Assembly (NCBI RefSeq): GCF_022758145.1
Contig: NZ_JAJVDH010000003.1
Location: 372,001 to 436,000 of the forward strand
DNA: 64,000 nucleotides
From: Pontibacter vulgaris
GTDB taxonomy: Bacteria; Bacteroidota; Bacteroidia; Cytophagales; Hymenobacteraceae
Direction of reading: 5' to 3'
Shown here: positions 37,324 through 46,946 of the stretch, in pieces
Layout: the number at the start of each line of letters is the position of its first letter
How positions within the stretch are numbered: position 1 is the stretch's first letter
Translations under genes and position numbers: made by a program
Notes under the pieces: generated by a model
The model's input: only the letters and a program-made list of their open reading frames with translations
The model's database searches: none
Told to the model about the DNA's origin: nothing

Positions 37324-39636
37324 ATGCGTGTACCTCTTTTTCTGATACCGGTTCTGCTTTTACTTTCGCTGTTTAACCCAGCCCTGGCGCAAACTTCTTT
37401 TAGCGTAAGAGGCTTTGTGCGGGCAGCCGAAACCGGTGAGCCATTGGTAGGGGCCACCGTGGCTGTACCTGCTTTGCAGACTGGTGCTATTACCGATGCC
37501 CGTGGCTTTTATACGCTTACCTTACCAGCAGGAGATTATACTTTACAGGCAACTTACATCGGCTACCAAACCACCACAAAGCAGGTTTCCATTATCAATT
37601 CAGACGAAACCATAAACATATCCATGGCTGCAGCCAACAGTCAGTTGCGCGAAGTAGTTGTAGAGGCAAATTCGTTGGAACAGAAGTTTAACGCCAACCA
37701 GATGAGCGTTGAAAAGCTAACCTCTAAGGAAGCAAAGTTACTGCCAGCCATTTTCGGGGAGGTAGACCTGATAAAAACGCTGCAACTGAAACCGGGCGTG
37801 CAGTCTGGTAGCGAGGGCACAAGTGGCTTGTATGTGCGCGGTGGCGGCCCCGACCAAAACCTGGTTTTGTTGGATGATGCCGTGGTGTATAATGCCTCCC
37901 ACCTGTTCGGATTTTTTAGTGTATTTAACCCCGATGCCGTGGAAAGTGTAGAGCTATATAAAGGTGGATTTCCGGCGCAGTTTGGTGGCAGGTTATCTTC
38001 GGTGGTGGATGTAAAAATGAACAAAGGCAATCCGGACAGGCTGAAAGTGACGGGTGGCCTGGGCCTTATCGCCTCGCGCCTGACACTGGACGGGCCGCTG
38101 GTAAAAGATAAAAGTTCGTTTATACTTTCCGGCCGTCGTACTTATTTCGATGTATTCACACGCCAGATAAACCGCCTTAAAGAGAACGACAAAGACTATA
38201 ACCCTATCCCCGATTATTATTTTTACGACCTGAATGGTAAAGTAAACTATAAACTGGGTGAGAAAGATGAACTGTTTCTGACTGCTTACCACGGCCGCGA
38301 TTTCTTTGGCTTTGAAGATGATGACTTTAAGTTTCGCTTTGACTGGGGCAATACGGTAGGCGCCCTTCGCTGGAACCATAAATTCAACCCGCGGCTATCA
38401 GCAAACACTTCCCTGGTACATTCCGGCTACCAGTATACTATCAGCAACCGCATCGATATCTTCACTTTTAAACTGACTTCCGATATAAAGGATCTGAGCC
38501 TGAAAACGGATTTCGACCTGTTACTTGATGAAGGCCATACCTTGCGATTTGGTGCTTCGGCTACCAGGCACGATTTTACAGTGGGCCGCCTCAACTTCGA
38601 TTCCGATGACAACCGCCTTTCTTTCAGTGCCGGCAACAAGTATAAAGCCAGCGAGTTTGGTGTGTATGCCTCAGATGATTACCTAGTAAATGCACAGCTT
38701 TCGCTTAACTATGGCCTGCGCGTATCGGGCTTTAACAGCGGTGGCAAAACATACTTTGCTTTAGAGCCGCGGGCATCGGCTAAGTATAATTTATCGGAAA
38801 GCCTGGCCTTGAAAGGAAGCTACGCCAGCATGATGCAGTACATCCATTTAGTGGCAAATTCAGGTGCGTCGTTGCCTACCGATGTCTGGTATCCGTCTAC
38901 ACCCGGCGTAAAACCCCAGCGCTCTCAGCAGGTGGCACTTGGAGTAAGTAAATTACTGAACAACGGCCAGTTTCTGCTTACCAACGAAGTATACTACAAG
39001 TGGATGCGCCGCCAGATCGACTTCCGCGACGGCGCTAACTTATTTGTGAACGACAGCCTGGAAAACGACTTTTTATATGGTAAAGGCGAAAGTTATGGCA
39101 CCGAATTATACTTTGAAAAAATAAAAGGGCGCACCACCGGCTGGGTTGGCTATACTCTGTCCTGGACGTACCGGCAGTTTGATGAGATAAACGACGGCCG
39201 CCGCTTCCCTACCCGCTACGACCGCCGCCACGACATCAGCGTTGTGCTCTTGCACCAGTTAAACAAGCGCATCAGCCTGACAGGTGCATTTGTGTATGGT
39301 ACCGGAAACGCCTACTCACTGCCTGTGGCGCGCTTTGCGTTTCAGGATGTGGAAGGGAAAGAGCCAACCGTAGTGCCCGTATACTCTGACCGCAATAGCT
39401 TCCGGCTGGCACCTTACCACCGCCTTGATCTGGGGCTTATACTTAAACTGCGGCCTAAACGCGGCGAATCTGACCTGAGCTTTAACGTGTATAACGCCTA
39501 CAACAGGCGCAACCCATACTTTGTATACTTTGAACAGATAAAAGACGAGAACGACGAAGAAACCCTCAAATTTCAGGGCAAGCAAGCTTCGCTTTTCCCT
39601 ATTATCCCTTCGGTTACCTACAACTTTAAATTCTGA
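37324..39636 (+). CDS. TonB-dependent receptor with N-terminal carboxypeptidase-like domain
   Basis: The 770-residue outer-membrane receptor has a signal peptide (to about LAQ, residue 23), a CarboxypepD_reg-like beta-sandwich (about 25-110, VRGFVRAAETGEPLVGATV), a plug domain (about 125-235, TSGLYVRGGGPDQNLVLLDDAVVYNASHLFG) and a beta barrel ending in Phe (NFKF). It is shorter than SusC proteins, and the downstream partner is DUF4249, not SusD, so it is not a classical glycan locus. The stop overlaps the next start (TGATG), giving translational coupling. Confidence 0.92.
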   Translation: MRVPLFLIPVLLLLSLFNPALAQTSFSVRGFVRAAETGEPLVGATVAVPALQTGAITDARGFYTLTLPAGDYTLQATYIGYQTTTKQVSIINSDETINISMAAANSQLREVVVEANSLEQKFNANQMSVEKLTSKEAKLLPAIFGEVDLIKTLQLKPGVQSGSEGTSGLYVRGGGPDQNLVLLDDAVVYNASHLFGFFSVFNPDAVESVELYKGGFPAQFGGRLSSVVDVKMNKGNPDRLKVTGGLGLIASRLTLDGPLVKDKSSFILSGRRTYFDVFTRQINRLKENDKDYNPIPDYYFYDLNGKVNYKLGEKDELFLTAYHGRDFFGFEDDDFKFRFDWGNTVGALRWNHKFNPRLSANTSLVHSGYQYTISNRIDIFTFKLTSDIKDLSLKTDFDLLLDEGHTLRFGASATRHDFTVGRLNFDSDDNRLSFSAGNKYKASEFGVYASDDYLVNAQLSLNYGLRVSGFNSGGKTYFALEPRASAKYNLSESLALKGSYASMMQYIHLVANSGASLPTDVWYPSTPGVKPQRSQQVALGVSKLLNNGQFLLTNEVYYKWMRRQIDFRDGANLFVNDSLENDFLYGKGESYGTELYFEKIKGRTTGWVGYTLSWTYRQFDEINDGRRFPTRYDRRHDISVVLLHQLNKRISLTGAFVYGTGNAYSLPVARFAFQDVEGKEPTVVPVYSDRNSFRLAPYHRLDLGLILKLRPKRGESDLSFNVYNAYNRRNPYFVYFEQIKDENDEETLKFQGKQASLFPIIPSVTYNFKF

Positions 39637-40448
39637 TGAAACTCAACTATAAACTATACTTGCTTCTGCTCCCATTTTTATTTTTTCTGGTTAGCTGCGA
39701 CCTCGAAAAGGATATTGAAGTAGAATTGCCTTATCATGAGCCGCAGTTGGTAGTGGAGTGTTACCTGGAGCCGGGCAAACCGTTACGCGCCACCATACTC
39801 GAAAGCTCTGCTTATTTTGATGATCCGCAACCACCGCTTGTGCCCGATGCCGAGGTTTTTATCTCACATAACGGCCGCAGAACAAAACTAAGCTTTAAGC
39901 CTTTTTTCGATAGGGAGGCCCGTAAACTTTACACTCACCAACACGCAGAACTGGTAACCGGAAAACCAGGCGATATTTATAGTATAGAAGTAATAGATGG
40001 CAAAGGTCGCAAAGCAACGGGTTTTACCACCATCCTGCCCACCGTACCGATAGACACCGTAGAGTGGAAATTTAACGACAATGAGAAAGCATACCTGCTC
40101 ACTACTTTCCAGGATGATGCAAACTCCCGCAATTTTTACCGCTACATGGTACACCGCGACAGCCTGAACACGGACTCTGACCGCGACTTCATAACAGACG
40201 ATGATCTGACAAACGGCAAACGCACTTCCTACGGCTCTGCTTACGATTATGAAAAAGGTGATACCCTCATCATCACATTTTTCCACATTGAGAAGCCGTA
40301 CTATGATTTTCTGCAATCTACTTCGGATGCTAAAAACGCAAATGGTAATCCTTTCTCACAGCCTTCTAAAATAAAATCTACTGTACAAGGCGGTTTCGGG
40401 GTATTTACTAATCTGGCGTATGACAGGAAAGTAGTGGTTATAAAGTAG
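39636..40448 (+). CDS. DUF4249 lipoprotein paired with the TonB receptor
   Basis: The 270-residue lipoprotein has a lipobox (LVSC, about Cys22) and the characteristic DUF4249 opening (EVELPYHEPQLVVECYLEPGKPLRATILESSAYFD). The start ATG overlaps the receptor stop codon by one base. DUF4249 proteins commonly follow TonB-dependent receptors in Bacteroidota and are thought to be surface or outer-membrane accessory proteins; the ligand is unknown. Confidence 0.9.
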   Translation: MKLNYKLYLLLLPFLFFLVSCDLEKDIEVELPYHEPQLVVECYLEPGKPLRATILESSAYFDDPQPPLVPDAEVFISHNGRRTKLSFKPFFDREARKLYTHQHAELVTGKPGDIYSIEVIDGKGRKATGFTTILPTVPIDTVEWKFNDNEKAYLLTTFQDDANSRNFYRYMVHRDSLNTDSDRDFITDDDLTNGKRTSYGSAYDYEKGDTLIITFFHIEKPYYDFLQSTSDAKNANGNPFSQPSKIKSTVQGGFGVFTNLAYDRKVVVIK

Positions 40449-40594
40449 GGTGAAATTTGAATCAGCTGCATAGTTAAAGCTTTTGCATTTGTGTAAACAG
40501 GCTATACTTCCAAGTATACTTTCATCCTCAGCTCTACTTGCCCATCGTTTCATTTTATACTTTGGTTCCCTCAGGCCGGGCGGCCTCGTCTTCG

Positions 40595-40682
40595 GGCATC
40601 GCGCTGCTTTCGCTTCCTTTGCTCGTTACCTCGCAATGCCTTTCAGGCACCGGAACCTCTCGAGGCGCTCAACCCAAAGACT
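40595..40682 (-). repeat. Dispersed repeat A, copy 2
   Basis: The reverse complement of this segment matches 2128-2214 over about 87 nt with few differences. It is embedded in a spacer rich in other repeats and has no coding potential. Confidence 0.85.
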
Positions 40683-40762
40683 GAAACATTTCTCATAGAT
40701 ATTGCTACTTTATAGTTTGAAATGATAAGCTTCGAAAATTATCGTGGTTATAGTTTCGTAGT

Positions 40763-40780
40763 GACAGGTCGCGACCTGTC
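40763..40780. repeat. 18-bp perfect palindrome
   Basis: GACAGGTCGCGACCTGTC is perfectly self-complementary with no loop. It lies in the repeat spacer, away from any start codon, so it is more likely a repeat core than an operator. Confidence 0.7.
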
Positions 40781-41160
40781 CGCGCTCAAGGGCTGTAAAT
40801 ATAAACCGATAAAGTAAACTAAAGCGAAGGCATAAAGTCCCCCTTTGAAGGGGGTGAAGGGGGATGTTTATACTACCATTTTATTATGACACTATACTTC
40901 AAACTATAGCAAAGGCTATATAAGCTCCCCACCTAAGACAAGGAGGGGTTGGGACTGGTTGGACTATGGCAACTATAAAACCACACATTTAACTTTAGTG
41001 AGGGTAAAAACTCCCTCTCATGTTTTGGGAGTAGGGGCCGTCTTTAAAAGGGTAAGGTTCGAAGAAGTAAATTCCCCTCTCCGGAGGGGTGCAGGGGTGG
41101 GTTTATACTTTACTGTTGCAGTTTATACTTTGGCTGTATAAAAAATACCTCCAAAAACAT

Positions 41161-41195
41161 AAAAAAGCCGCGAGAGGATATCCCGCGGCTTTATA
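41161..41195 (-). terminator. Terminator of the purine nucleoside phosphorylase gene
   Basis: AAGCCGCG/CGCGGCTT with an 11-nt loop. On the minus strand the stem is followed by TTTTTTATG. It starts about 20 nt past the minus-strand stop codon at 41214. Confidence 0.82.
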
Positions 41196-41213
41196 CTTAA
41201 TCTCTTATACTTT

Positions 41214-42029
41214 CTACTGCAATTTTATCAGCTCACGAATTAGCATGGTCATGCGTGGCTCGGCGATGGCAGCAGCCTCCAGAATATCGGCAAGTTTTAC
41301 TTTCTTCAGCCTGTCGGGCGTGCACATATCTGTAATAACCGAAACAGCAAAAACAGGCATGTTCATGTGGCGGGCAGCAATTACCTCCGGCACTGTAGAC
41401 ATCCCAACAGCATCAGCTCCAATAACACGCAGGTAATGGTACTCGGCGGGCGTTTCCAGCATTGGCCCAGGCACACTTACGTAAACACCTTCGCGCAGGT
41501 CAAAATCAGCATCTTCTGCAATTACCATGGCCTGGCGAATCATGTGTTCGTCGTAAACGTCGCTCATATCAGGGAAACGAGGGCCCAGATCATCCAGGTT
41601 TTTACCGATCAGCGGGTTAGATGGCTGCAGGTTGATATGGTCGGTAAGCACCATCAGTTCTGATTTGTTGAACTGCGGGTTAAGGCCACCGGCAGCATTC
41701 GATACAAACAGCTTTTGCACGCCCAGCAACTTCATTACACGCACCGGAAAAACCACCTGATCCATCGTATAGCCTTCGTAAAAATGGAAGCGCCCCTGCA
41801 TTACAATTACTTTGCGGCCGGCCAGTAAACCAAAGATTAGCTTTCCTGAATGGCTTTCAACCGTAGAAACCGGGAAATGCGGAATATCGGCGTAAGAAAG
41901 GCTGTGCTGTACTTCTATTTCTTTAACCAATGCGCCCAGGCCAGTGCCAAGTATAATCCCGAACTCGGGGCCAAAACTGCCGGTAGTATTTTCTATGTAA
42001 GCTGCTGCTTCTCGTAATTGCTGCATCAT
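41214..42029 (-). CDS. Purine nucleoside phosphorylase (class I, PNP/MTAP family)
   Basis: This 271-residue enzyme cleaves inosine and guanosine with phosphate. Family blocks: FGIILGTGLGALV (about residue 22, phosphate loop), PHFPVSTVESHSGKL (about 51), VMQGRFHFYEGYTMDQV (about 75), FVSNAAGGLNPQF (about 108, substrate Ala-Ala-Gly) and VGMSTVPEVIAARHMNMPV (about 205, the MST motif). It belongs to the trimeric class, not the hexameric DeoD class. The gene is monocistronic on the minus strand. Confidence 0.95.
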   Translation of the reverse strand: MMQQLREAAAYIENTTGSFGPEFGIILGTGLGALVKEIEVQHSLSYADIPHFPVSTVESHSGKLIFGLLAGRKVIVMQGRFHFYEGYTMDQVVFPVRVMKLLGVQKLFVSNAAGGLNPQFNKSELMVLTDHINLQPSNPLIGKNLDDLGPRFPDMSDVYDEHMIRQAMVIAEDADFDLREGVYVSVPGPMLETPAEYHYLRVIGADAVGMSTVPEVIAARHMNMPVFAVSVITDMCTPDRLKKVKLADILEAAAIAEPRMTMLIRELIKLQ

Positions 42030-42189
42030 ATTTCTAAATGTGAAATGGCGTTTGTTATTTAAAAATGCGAAGTAGGGAATTTTATACTTCAGAATAAATG
42101 ATTTTAATCACGTGATTTTCCATCATACAGATAATCAGCCCTACAAATTTACCTACACCGGCAAGTTGCAAAAAATTAGCCTCAGCTAA

Positions 42190-42229
42190 AACAAAAAACC
42201 GCCCCTGAAATTAAATTCAGAAGCGGTTT
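42190..42229 (-). terminator. Terminator of sppA
   Basis: On the minus strand, AAACCGCTTCTGAA pairs imperfectly with TTCAGGGGCGGTTT around an AT loop and is followed by TTTTGTTTT. It lies about 80 nt after the sppA stop codon. Confidence 0.65.
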
Positions 42230-42309
42230 GAAGTATAGTCCTGTTACTGATTATCGTATTCCGGCCAGTTTATACTTGCAGTTATACTTTACAATCAGCA
42301 CAATTAATT

Positions 42310-44088
42310 TTACTCAATGGTAAGATCGTACGGCATTCGGGCCTGTACGCCTCTGATGTTCTCTACTTTTTTGTAAAGCTTATACATCGGGTACATTTCG
42401 CCAAGCTCCGCTTTTACGGCACGCTCTTTTACTTCAGAACCCAGGTCGCCCAGCATCGAGTCGAAGAATGTTTTCTGGCGTGGCAATTCTTTTAAGCGGT
42501 AGTCTTTGTCTTTGATACCGGCTTTAGCTGCCGCAACTTCAATGGCTTTTTCAAGTCCACCAAATTCATCTATCAGCTTGCGCTCCTTCGCTTCTGTACC
42601 AGACCAAACTCTGCCCGACGCATATTGCTTCAACTGGTCCTGCGACATTTTACGACCCTGCGCAGCCTTGCTTGTAAATACTTCATAGATCTTGTTGATC
42701 TCGCGCTGCACAACCTGCTGCTCAAACTCCGTCATCGGGCGGCTTACCGTTGGCATATCAGAATATTTGCCGGTGCTTACATGGTCTATCGTTATGCCCA
42801 GCTTGTTGTTAAAGAAGCCCTGCATGTTTGGTATTACACCGAATACGCCGATACTTCCGGTAATCGTGTTCGGGTGCGCTACAATGGCGTCGCAACCCAT
42901 GGCCATGTAATAACCACCAGATGCAGCCACATCAGACATAGAAGCAATTACCGGTTTTTTCTTGCGTGTAAGCTGAATTTCGCGCCACATTACATCTGAA
43001 GCTAGCGCGCTACCACCCGGCGAGCTGATTCGCAACACCACCGCTTTTACTTTGTCGTCTAGGCGGGCCTGGCGAAGTGCTTCTGCAAAACGGGTACTGC
43101 CAATGTTGTCATCATCGCCTTCGCCATCTACGATATCACCTTCGGCATAAATAACGGCAATGCGGTTTTTAGAGCTTTTTCCTTCTGCTTTGGCAGCCGC
43201 TTTTTTATACTTGTCCAGCGCGATCAGGTGCAGTTTTTCATCTTCTTTAATGCCGATCTTGCCTTTCATAAACGTGATCGCTTGATCGTAATAGCCTACG
43301 TCTGTGATCAGGCCATACTTCTTGGCATCTTCGGCTTCACGGATCAGCAGGTTATCAGAAATGTTCTTCAGCTCAGCGTAAGTCTTCTTTCTCGACTTGG
43401 CGATGTTCTGAAGCTGGTAATCATTAATAGAGTTCAGGAAAGAATTAACCTGCAGGCGGTTTGCTTCGCTCATCTTATCCAGGAAGAAAGGCTCTACGGC
43501 ACTCTTAAACTCCCCTACCTTAAAGATCTGCGGTTTGATATCGAGTTTCTCGAGTGTGCCTTTAAAGAAGAAAATCTCAGAAGCCATACCGTTAAACTCC
43601 AGCGCACCCATTGGGTTCAGGTATATTTTATCTGCCACCGACGAAAGGTAATACCCTTTCTCTGTGATGATATCGCCGTAAGAAACCACGAATTTACCCG
43701 ACTTTTTAAACTCGATCAGTTCATTGCGTATCTCTTCCAGTTTTCCCATGCCGGAATCAACCATGCGCATGTTCAGGAAAATACCTTTGATGTTGTCGTC
43801 GTTTTTAGCTTTGCGGATAGATTTCTTGATCTGGTCTAAGCCATCGGAGCTTGATACAAAGCCAGAGAAAGGACCAGAAGAAAAGCCTAATTCATGGAAA
43901 GGACTCTGTGGGTCGCGTTCTGTGATCTTTTTATCGAGCTTAAGCTCCAGCACAGAGTTTTCGGCTACTTTTACGTCATCGTCTGAGGCAGCACTGGCAG
44001 CTATACCTATAAGTATGAGCACCGTGATGAAGAAGAATACGAGCAGGCCTACAATGGTTGCCAGCACATATTTCAGGAAGTTTAACAT
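42310..44088 (-). CDS. sppA: Signal peptide peptidase SppA (protease IV, 67-kDa type)
   Basis: This 592-residue protein has one N-terminal membrane helix (about 8-33) and two SppA (S49) domains. The N-terminal domain carries the Lys side of the dyad (VVSYGDIITEKGYYLSS region), and the C-terminal domain carries the catalytic Ser in MSDVAASGGYYMAMG (about residue 390), followed by NTITGSIGVFG. Length fits the long E. coli-type enzyme. It removes leftover signal peptides at the membrane. Monocistronic. Confidence 0.94.
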   Translation of the reverse strand: MLNFLKYVLATIVGLLVFFFITVLILIGIAASAASDDDVKVAENSVLELKLDKKITERDPQSPFHELGFSSGPFSGFVSSSDGLDQIKKSIRKAKNDDNIKGIFLNMRMVDSGMGKLEEIRNELIEFKKSGKFVVSYGDIITEKGYYLSSVADKIYLNPMGALEFNGMASEIFFFKGTLEKLDIKPQIFKVGEFKSAVEPFFLDKMSEANRLQVNSFLNSINDYQLQNIAKSRKKTYAELKNISDNLLIREAEDAKKYGLITDVGYYDQAITFMKGKIGIKEDEKLHLIALDKYKKAAAKAEGKSSKNRIAVIYAEGDIVDGEGDDDNIGSTRFAEALRQARLDDKVKAVVLRISSPGGSALASDVMWREIQLTRKKKPVIASMSDVAASGGYYMAMGCDAIVAHPNTITGSIGVFGVIPNMQGFFNNKLGITIDHVSTGKYSDMPTVSRPMTEFEQQVVQREINKIYEVFTSKAAQGRKMSQDQLKQYASGRVWSGTEAKERKLIDEFGGLEKAIEVAAAKAGIKDKDYRLKELPRQKTFFDSMLGDLGSEVKERAVKAELGEMYPMYKLYKKVENIRGVQARMPYDLTIE

Positions 44089-44304
44089 ATTTAGTTTTGT
44101 GTTTGAGTTCTTATAAAAAGTATAAAAGCGGTTGTGGCTTTACCTACAATAAACAAATTTACTGCTTATAGTTCAATAGAAGTATCATACTTTCTGCACT
44201 ATTCGACCAACCTGCCCATTTTCTAGACCAACTATGTGAGTGATGAGTTCTGCCTTCTAAGTTAATCTATTTACTACTCCTGACTCGTGACTCAAAACTC
44301 AGGA

Positions 44305-45573
44305 CTAATAATTATACTTCTTGCCCCACTGCGCCTGTAGTTGCTTTCGCATTTCTACCTCGCGTCCGTTTTGCCCTGGTTCGTACAGCCTGGTCTGGCT
44401 CATACCTTCGGGCATAAACTCCTGCCGCACAAAATTGCCTTCGTAGTCGTGGGCGTATTTATAGTTGTTGCCGTAACCAATCTCCTTCATGAGTTTGGTA
44501 GGTGCGTTGCGAATGTGCAACGGCACCGGCAGGTTACCGGTTTGCTGTACCAGTGCCCTCGCTGTTTTAATGGCCTTGTACGTGGCATTGCTTTTAGGCG
44601 ATGTGGCTAAGTATACCGTGCACTGCGAAAGTATAATTTCTGCCTCCGGGTACCCGATCATCTGCACCGCCTGGAAACACGATGTAGCCATGAGCAATGC
44701 ATTGGAATTTGCTAAACCGATATCTTCAGAAGAGGCGATGAGTAACCTGCGGGCAATAAATTTAGGGTCTTCGCCGCCTTCTATCATGCGGGCCAGCCAG
44801 TACACAGCTGCATTAGGGTCGGACCCCCGTATAGATTTAATAAAAGCGGATACCAGGTCGTAATGCATCTCACCGGACTTATCATACATCACGATGTTCT
44901 GCTGCGCTACCTGTTTTACCAACTCATTAGTAACGACCACTTCGTCGCCTTTCACGCCTTCGGCTACAATCTCGAGCAGGTTCAGCAATTTGCGGGCATC
45001 ACCTCCCGAAATGGTCAGCAAAGCTTCGTACTCCTCTACCCGCACCTTGCGGTAGCGCATCCATTCATCATCGGCAAGGGCTTTATCTACAAGCTCTATG
45101 AGTTCGTCTTTGGTAAGGTGCTTGAGTATGTATACCTGGCAGCGCGACAGCAAAGCCGAAATTACTTCAAAAGATGGATTCTCGGTAGTGGCACCAACCA
45201 GAGTAACCGTTCCTTTTTCTACAGCTCCCAGCAAGGCGTCCTGCTGCGATTTGTTAAAGCGGTGAATCTCATCGATAAAAAGTACTGTTCCCTGTCGTTT
45301 TTTGGCCTGGTCTATTACTTCGCGTATGTCTTTTACACCCGAGTTAATAGCGCTTAATGCCACAAAAGGCACTTTCATCTGGTTGGCGATAATGTTTGCT
45401 AAGGTAGTTTTACCTACGCCCGGAGGCCCCCACAAAATCATACTTGGTATAACGCCCCCTTCTATGTAGCGACGTAAAATGCCGGTTGGCCCAACCAGGT
45501 GTTTCTGGCCGTAATACTGGTCAAGGTTATGAGGTCGCATGCGCTCGGCAAGCGGTATGTTCGGATGATTCAT
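44305..45573 (-). CDS. rarA: Replication-associated recombination protein RarA (MgsA)
   Basis: This 422-residue AAA+ ATPase has Walker A WGPPGVGKTT (about residue 48), Walker B VLFIDEIHRFNKSQQD (about 97), sensor 1 GATTENPSFE and the C-terminal tetramerisation region with GSDPNAAVYWLARMIEGGEDP and the IGYGNNYKYAHDYEGNFV tail. It acts at stalled replication forks. The complete length is standard. A 216-nt spacer upstream of sppA holds no clear terminator. Confidence 0.95.
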   Translation of the reverse strand: MNHPNIPLAERMRPHNLDQYYGQKHLVGPTGILRRYIEGGVIPSMILWGPPGVGKTTLANIIANQMKVPFVALSAINSGVKDIREVIDQAKKRQGTVLFIDEIHRFNKSQQDALLGAVEKGTVTLVGATTENPSFEVISALLSRCQVYILKHLTKDELIELVDKALADDEWMRYRKVRVEEYEALLTISGGDARKLLNLLEIVAEGVKGDEVVVTNELVKQVAQQNIVMYDKSGEMHYDLVSAFIKSIRGSDPNAAVYWLARMIEGGEDPKFIARRLLIASSEDIGLANSNALLMATSCFQAVQMIGYPEAEIILSQCTVYLATSPKSNATYKAIKTARALVQQTGNLPVPLHIRNAPTKLMKEIGYGNNYKYAHDYEGNFVRQEFMPEGMSQTRLYEPGQNGREVEMRKQLQAQWGKKYNY

Positions 45574-45723
45574 CGGCTCTGCTATACTTACGGTACCCGA
45601 TTTGGGTTTAAAACAAAACTACGAATTTGCGCGCAAAGAGGTAAGTATAACATTCCCGGAAACTTGTATACTTTGGATGGCGGAAAACTGTAAGTATAGA
45701 TTACAAATAAGAGTGGAAACCGT

Positions 45724-46866
45724 TTATTTCTTTGGCGGCTCGATCTCATTTTCCTGCTCCAGCTTTTCCCGGACATACTTGCTCTTCCGCCTGAGGATCG
45801 GAAATTTCATTGGATTATGCCTCGGCCTTTCGTCGCCGAATAAAACGCCCCATTGTTTAAAGCCTTCGCTCCTGTCGAAAATAATTTTTAACACCGCAAT
45901 TATGGGCAAAGACAGAAACATGCCCGGTATACCTGCCAGCTTACCACCTAAAATTACACCTACAATGGTAGCCAGTGCATTTATCTTCACTTTAGAACCT
46001 ACAATCCGGGGCATCAGGATATTGTTATCCAGGAACTGCACCACCGCAATTGTGCCAAGAACTGTAAAAATGGGCCACAGATCAGCTGACGATGCCAGCG
46101 TTAAAAGTACGCCGATTATATTCCCTATCAGGGCACCTATGTAAGGTATAAGATTCAGGAAAGCGAAAATCACACCAATCAGCAAAGCATGTTTGATGCC
46201 GACAATCAGCAGAATTCCGCCTAAAAGTATAGTTATATAACTTATCTGGATCAGCAGTCCGAAAAGGTAGCTTTTTATGATAATTTCCATTTCGGTCATG
46301 GCTTCCTCTACCTTTTTATGGTTCTCCTCCGGAAACCACAGGAACACAAAGCGTAGCAGCAGATTTTTATAGAATAGCAGCAGGAAAATGTAGATCGGCA
46401 GCAAGCCCAGGAAGATGATGACGGAAGTTACAGAGAGGGCAGCCCCGCTCAGCAGATTGCCGGCATACGACAACAGTTTATTACTTTGCTCACTCAGGAA
46501 GTTTGCCTGCTCATCCGTGGACAAAGGAGTTTTAGCATCTATCCAGGCACTTAACGATCTCAGGTGCTTCATTACGTTTTCCTGGATTACTGGAAAATCA
46601 TGTATGAGATTACCGATCTGAGAAGTCAGAAACCAGATAATCAAGGCCAGCACCAACAGCAGCGCGAGCAGGCTGATCAGTATAGCAAATGTATCGGGAA
46701 GGCCCTTTTTATGAAAGTAGCGGTAGATAGGCAGCAACATGATACTGAAGAAAAATGCAATCAGCAGCGGCGCCAGCACCCCTTTGCCTTCCACAATTAT
46801 ACAGCCCAGGAAAAAAAGGCCCATCAGCTCTATCGATCTTTTAACTGTTAACGGCAATTCTTTCAT
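45724..46866 (-). CDS. AI-2E-family transporter (PerM/TqsA-like)
   Basis: The 380-residue membrane protein has about seven to eight hydrophobic helices and the family layout: paired N-terminal helices, a soluble segment (about 90-150), and a C-terminal block FLNLIPYIGALIGNIIGVLLTL with VVQFLDNNILMPRIVGSKVKINAL and GILGG-type KLAGIPGMFLSLP. Members export small molecules or ions (AI-2, Na+); the substrate is not predictable here. The tail after residue 355 is short and charged. Confidence 0.88.
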   Translation of the reverse strand: MKELPLTVKRSIELMGLFFLGCIIVEGKGVLAPLLIAFFFSIMLLPIYRYFHKKGLPDTFAILISLLALLLVLALIIWFLTSQIGNLIHDFPVIQENVMKHLRSLSAWIDAKTPLSTDEQANFLSEQSNKLLSYAGNLLSGAALSVTSVIIFLGLLPIYIFLLLFYKNLLLRFVFLWFPEENHKKVEEAMTEMEIIIKSYLFGLLIQISYITILLGGILLIVGIKHALLIGVIFAFLNLIPYIGALIGNIIGVLLTLASSADLWPIFTVLGTIAVVQFLDNNILMPRIVGSKVKINALATIVGVILGGKLAGIPGMFLSLPIIAVLKIIFDRSEGFKQWGVLFGDERPRHNPMKFPILRRKSKYVREKLEQENEIEPPKK

Positions 46867-46934
46867 AGTACCTGTAGCTTTCCCGAGTCAACTTTTAGTA
46901 TAGTTCTGTATACGAGCAACACAGAATAACCATG

Positions 46935-46942
46935 TACCTTTG
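46935..46942 (+). promoter_or_regulatory. Candidate -7 element (TACCTTTG) touching the EamA start
   Basis: TACCTTTG is a perfect TAnnTTTG and ends 4 nt before the ATG at 46947. If used, transcription would start at about the start codon, giving a leaderless or near-leaderless mRNA. No clear -33 TTG is seen, so the call is tentative. It also argues against an in-frame ATG at 46932. Confidence 0.4.
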
Positions 46943-46946
46943 CAGC

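Larger units (their letters stand above)
40449..41160. other. Gene-free, repeat-rich spacer
   Basis: About 710 nt without a credible gene. Contents in order: AAGTATA/TATACTT copies including the palindrome AAGTATACTT (40512-40521), dispersed repeat A in inverse orientation (40595-40682), an 18-bp perfect palindrome (40763-40780), and a family of short hairpins built on CCCCT...AGGGG (about 40838-40865, 40927-40950, 41072-41100), then two TATACTT copies near 41104-41128. It resembles the spacer at 1728-2371. Confidence 0.7.

Noticed and set aside
37324..40448. SusC/SusD polysaccharide-utilisation locus
   Set aside because: The receptor is shorter than SusC, its partner is DUF4249 and not SusD, and no glycoside hydrolase genes are nearby.
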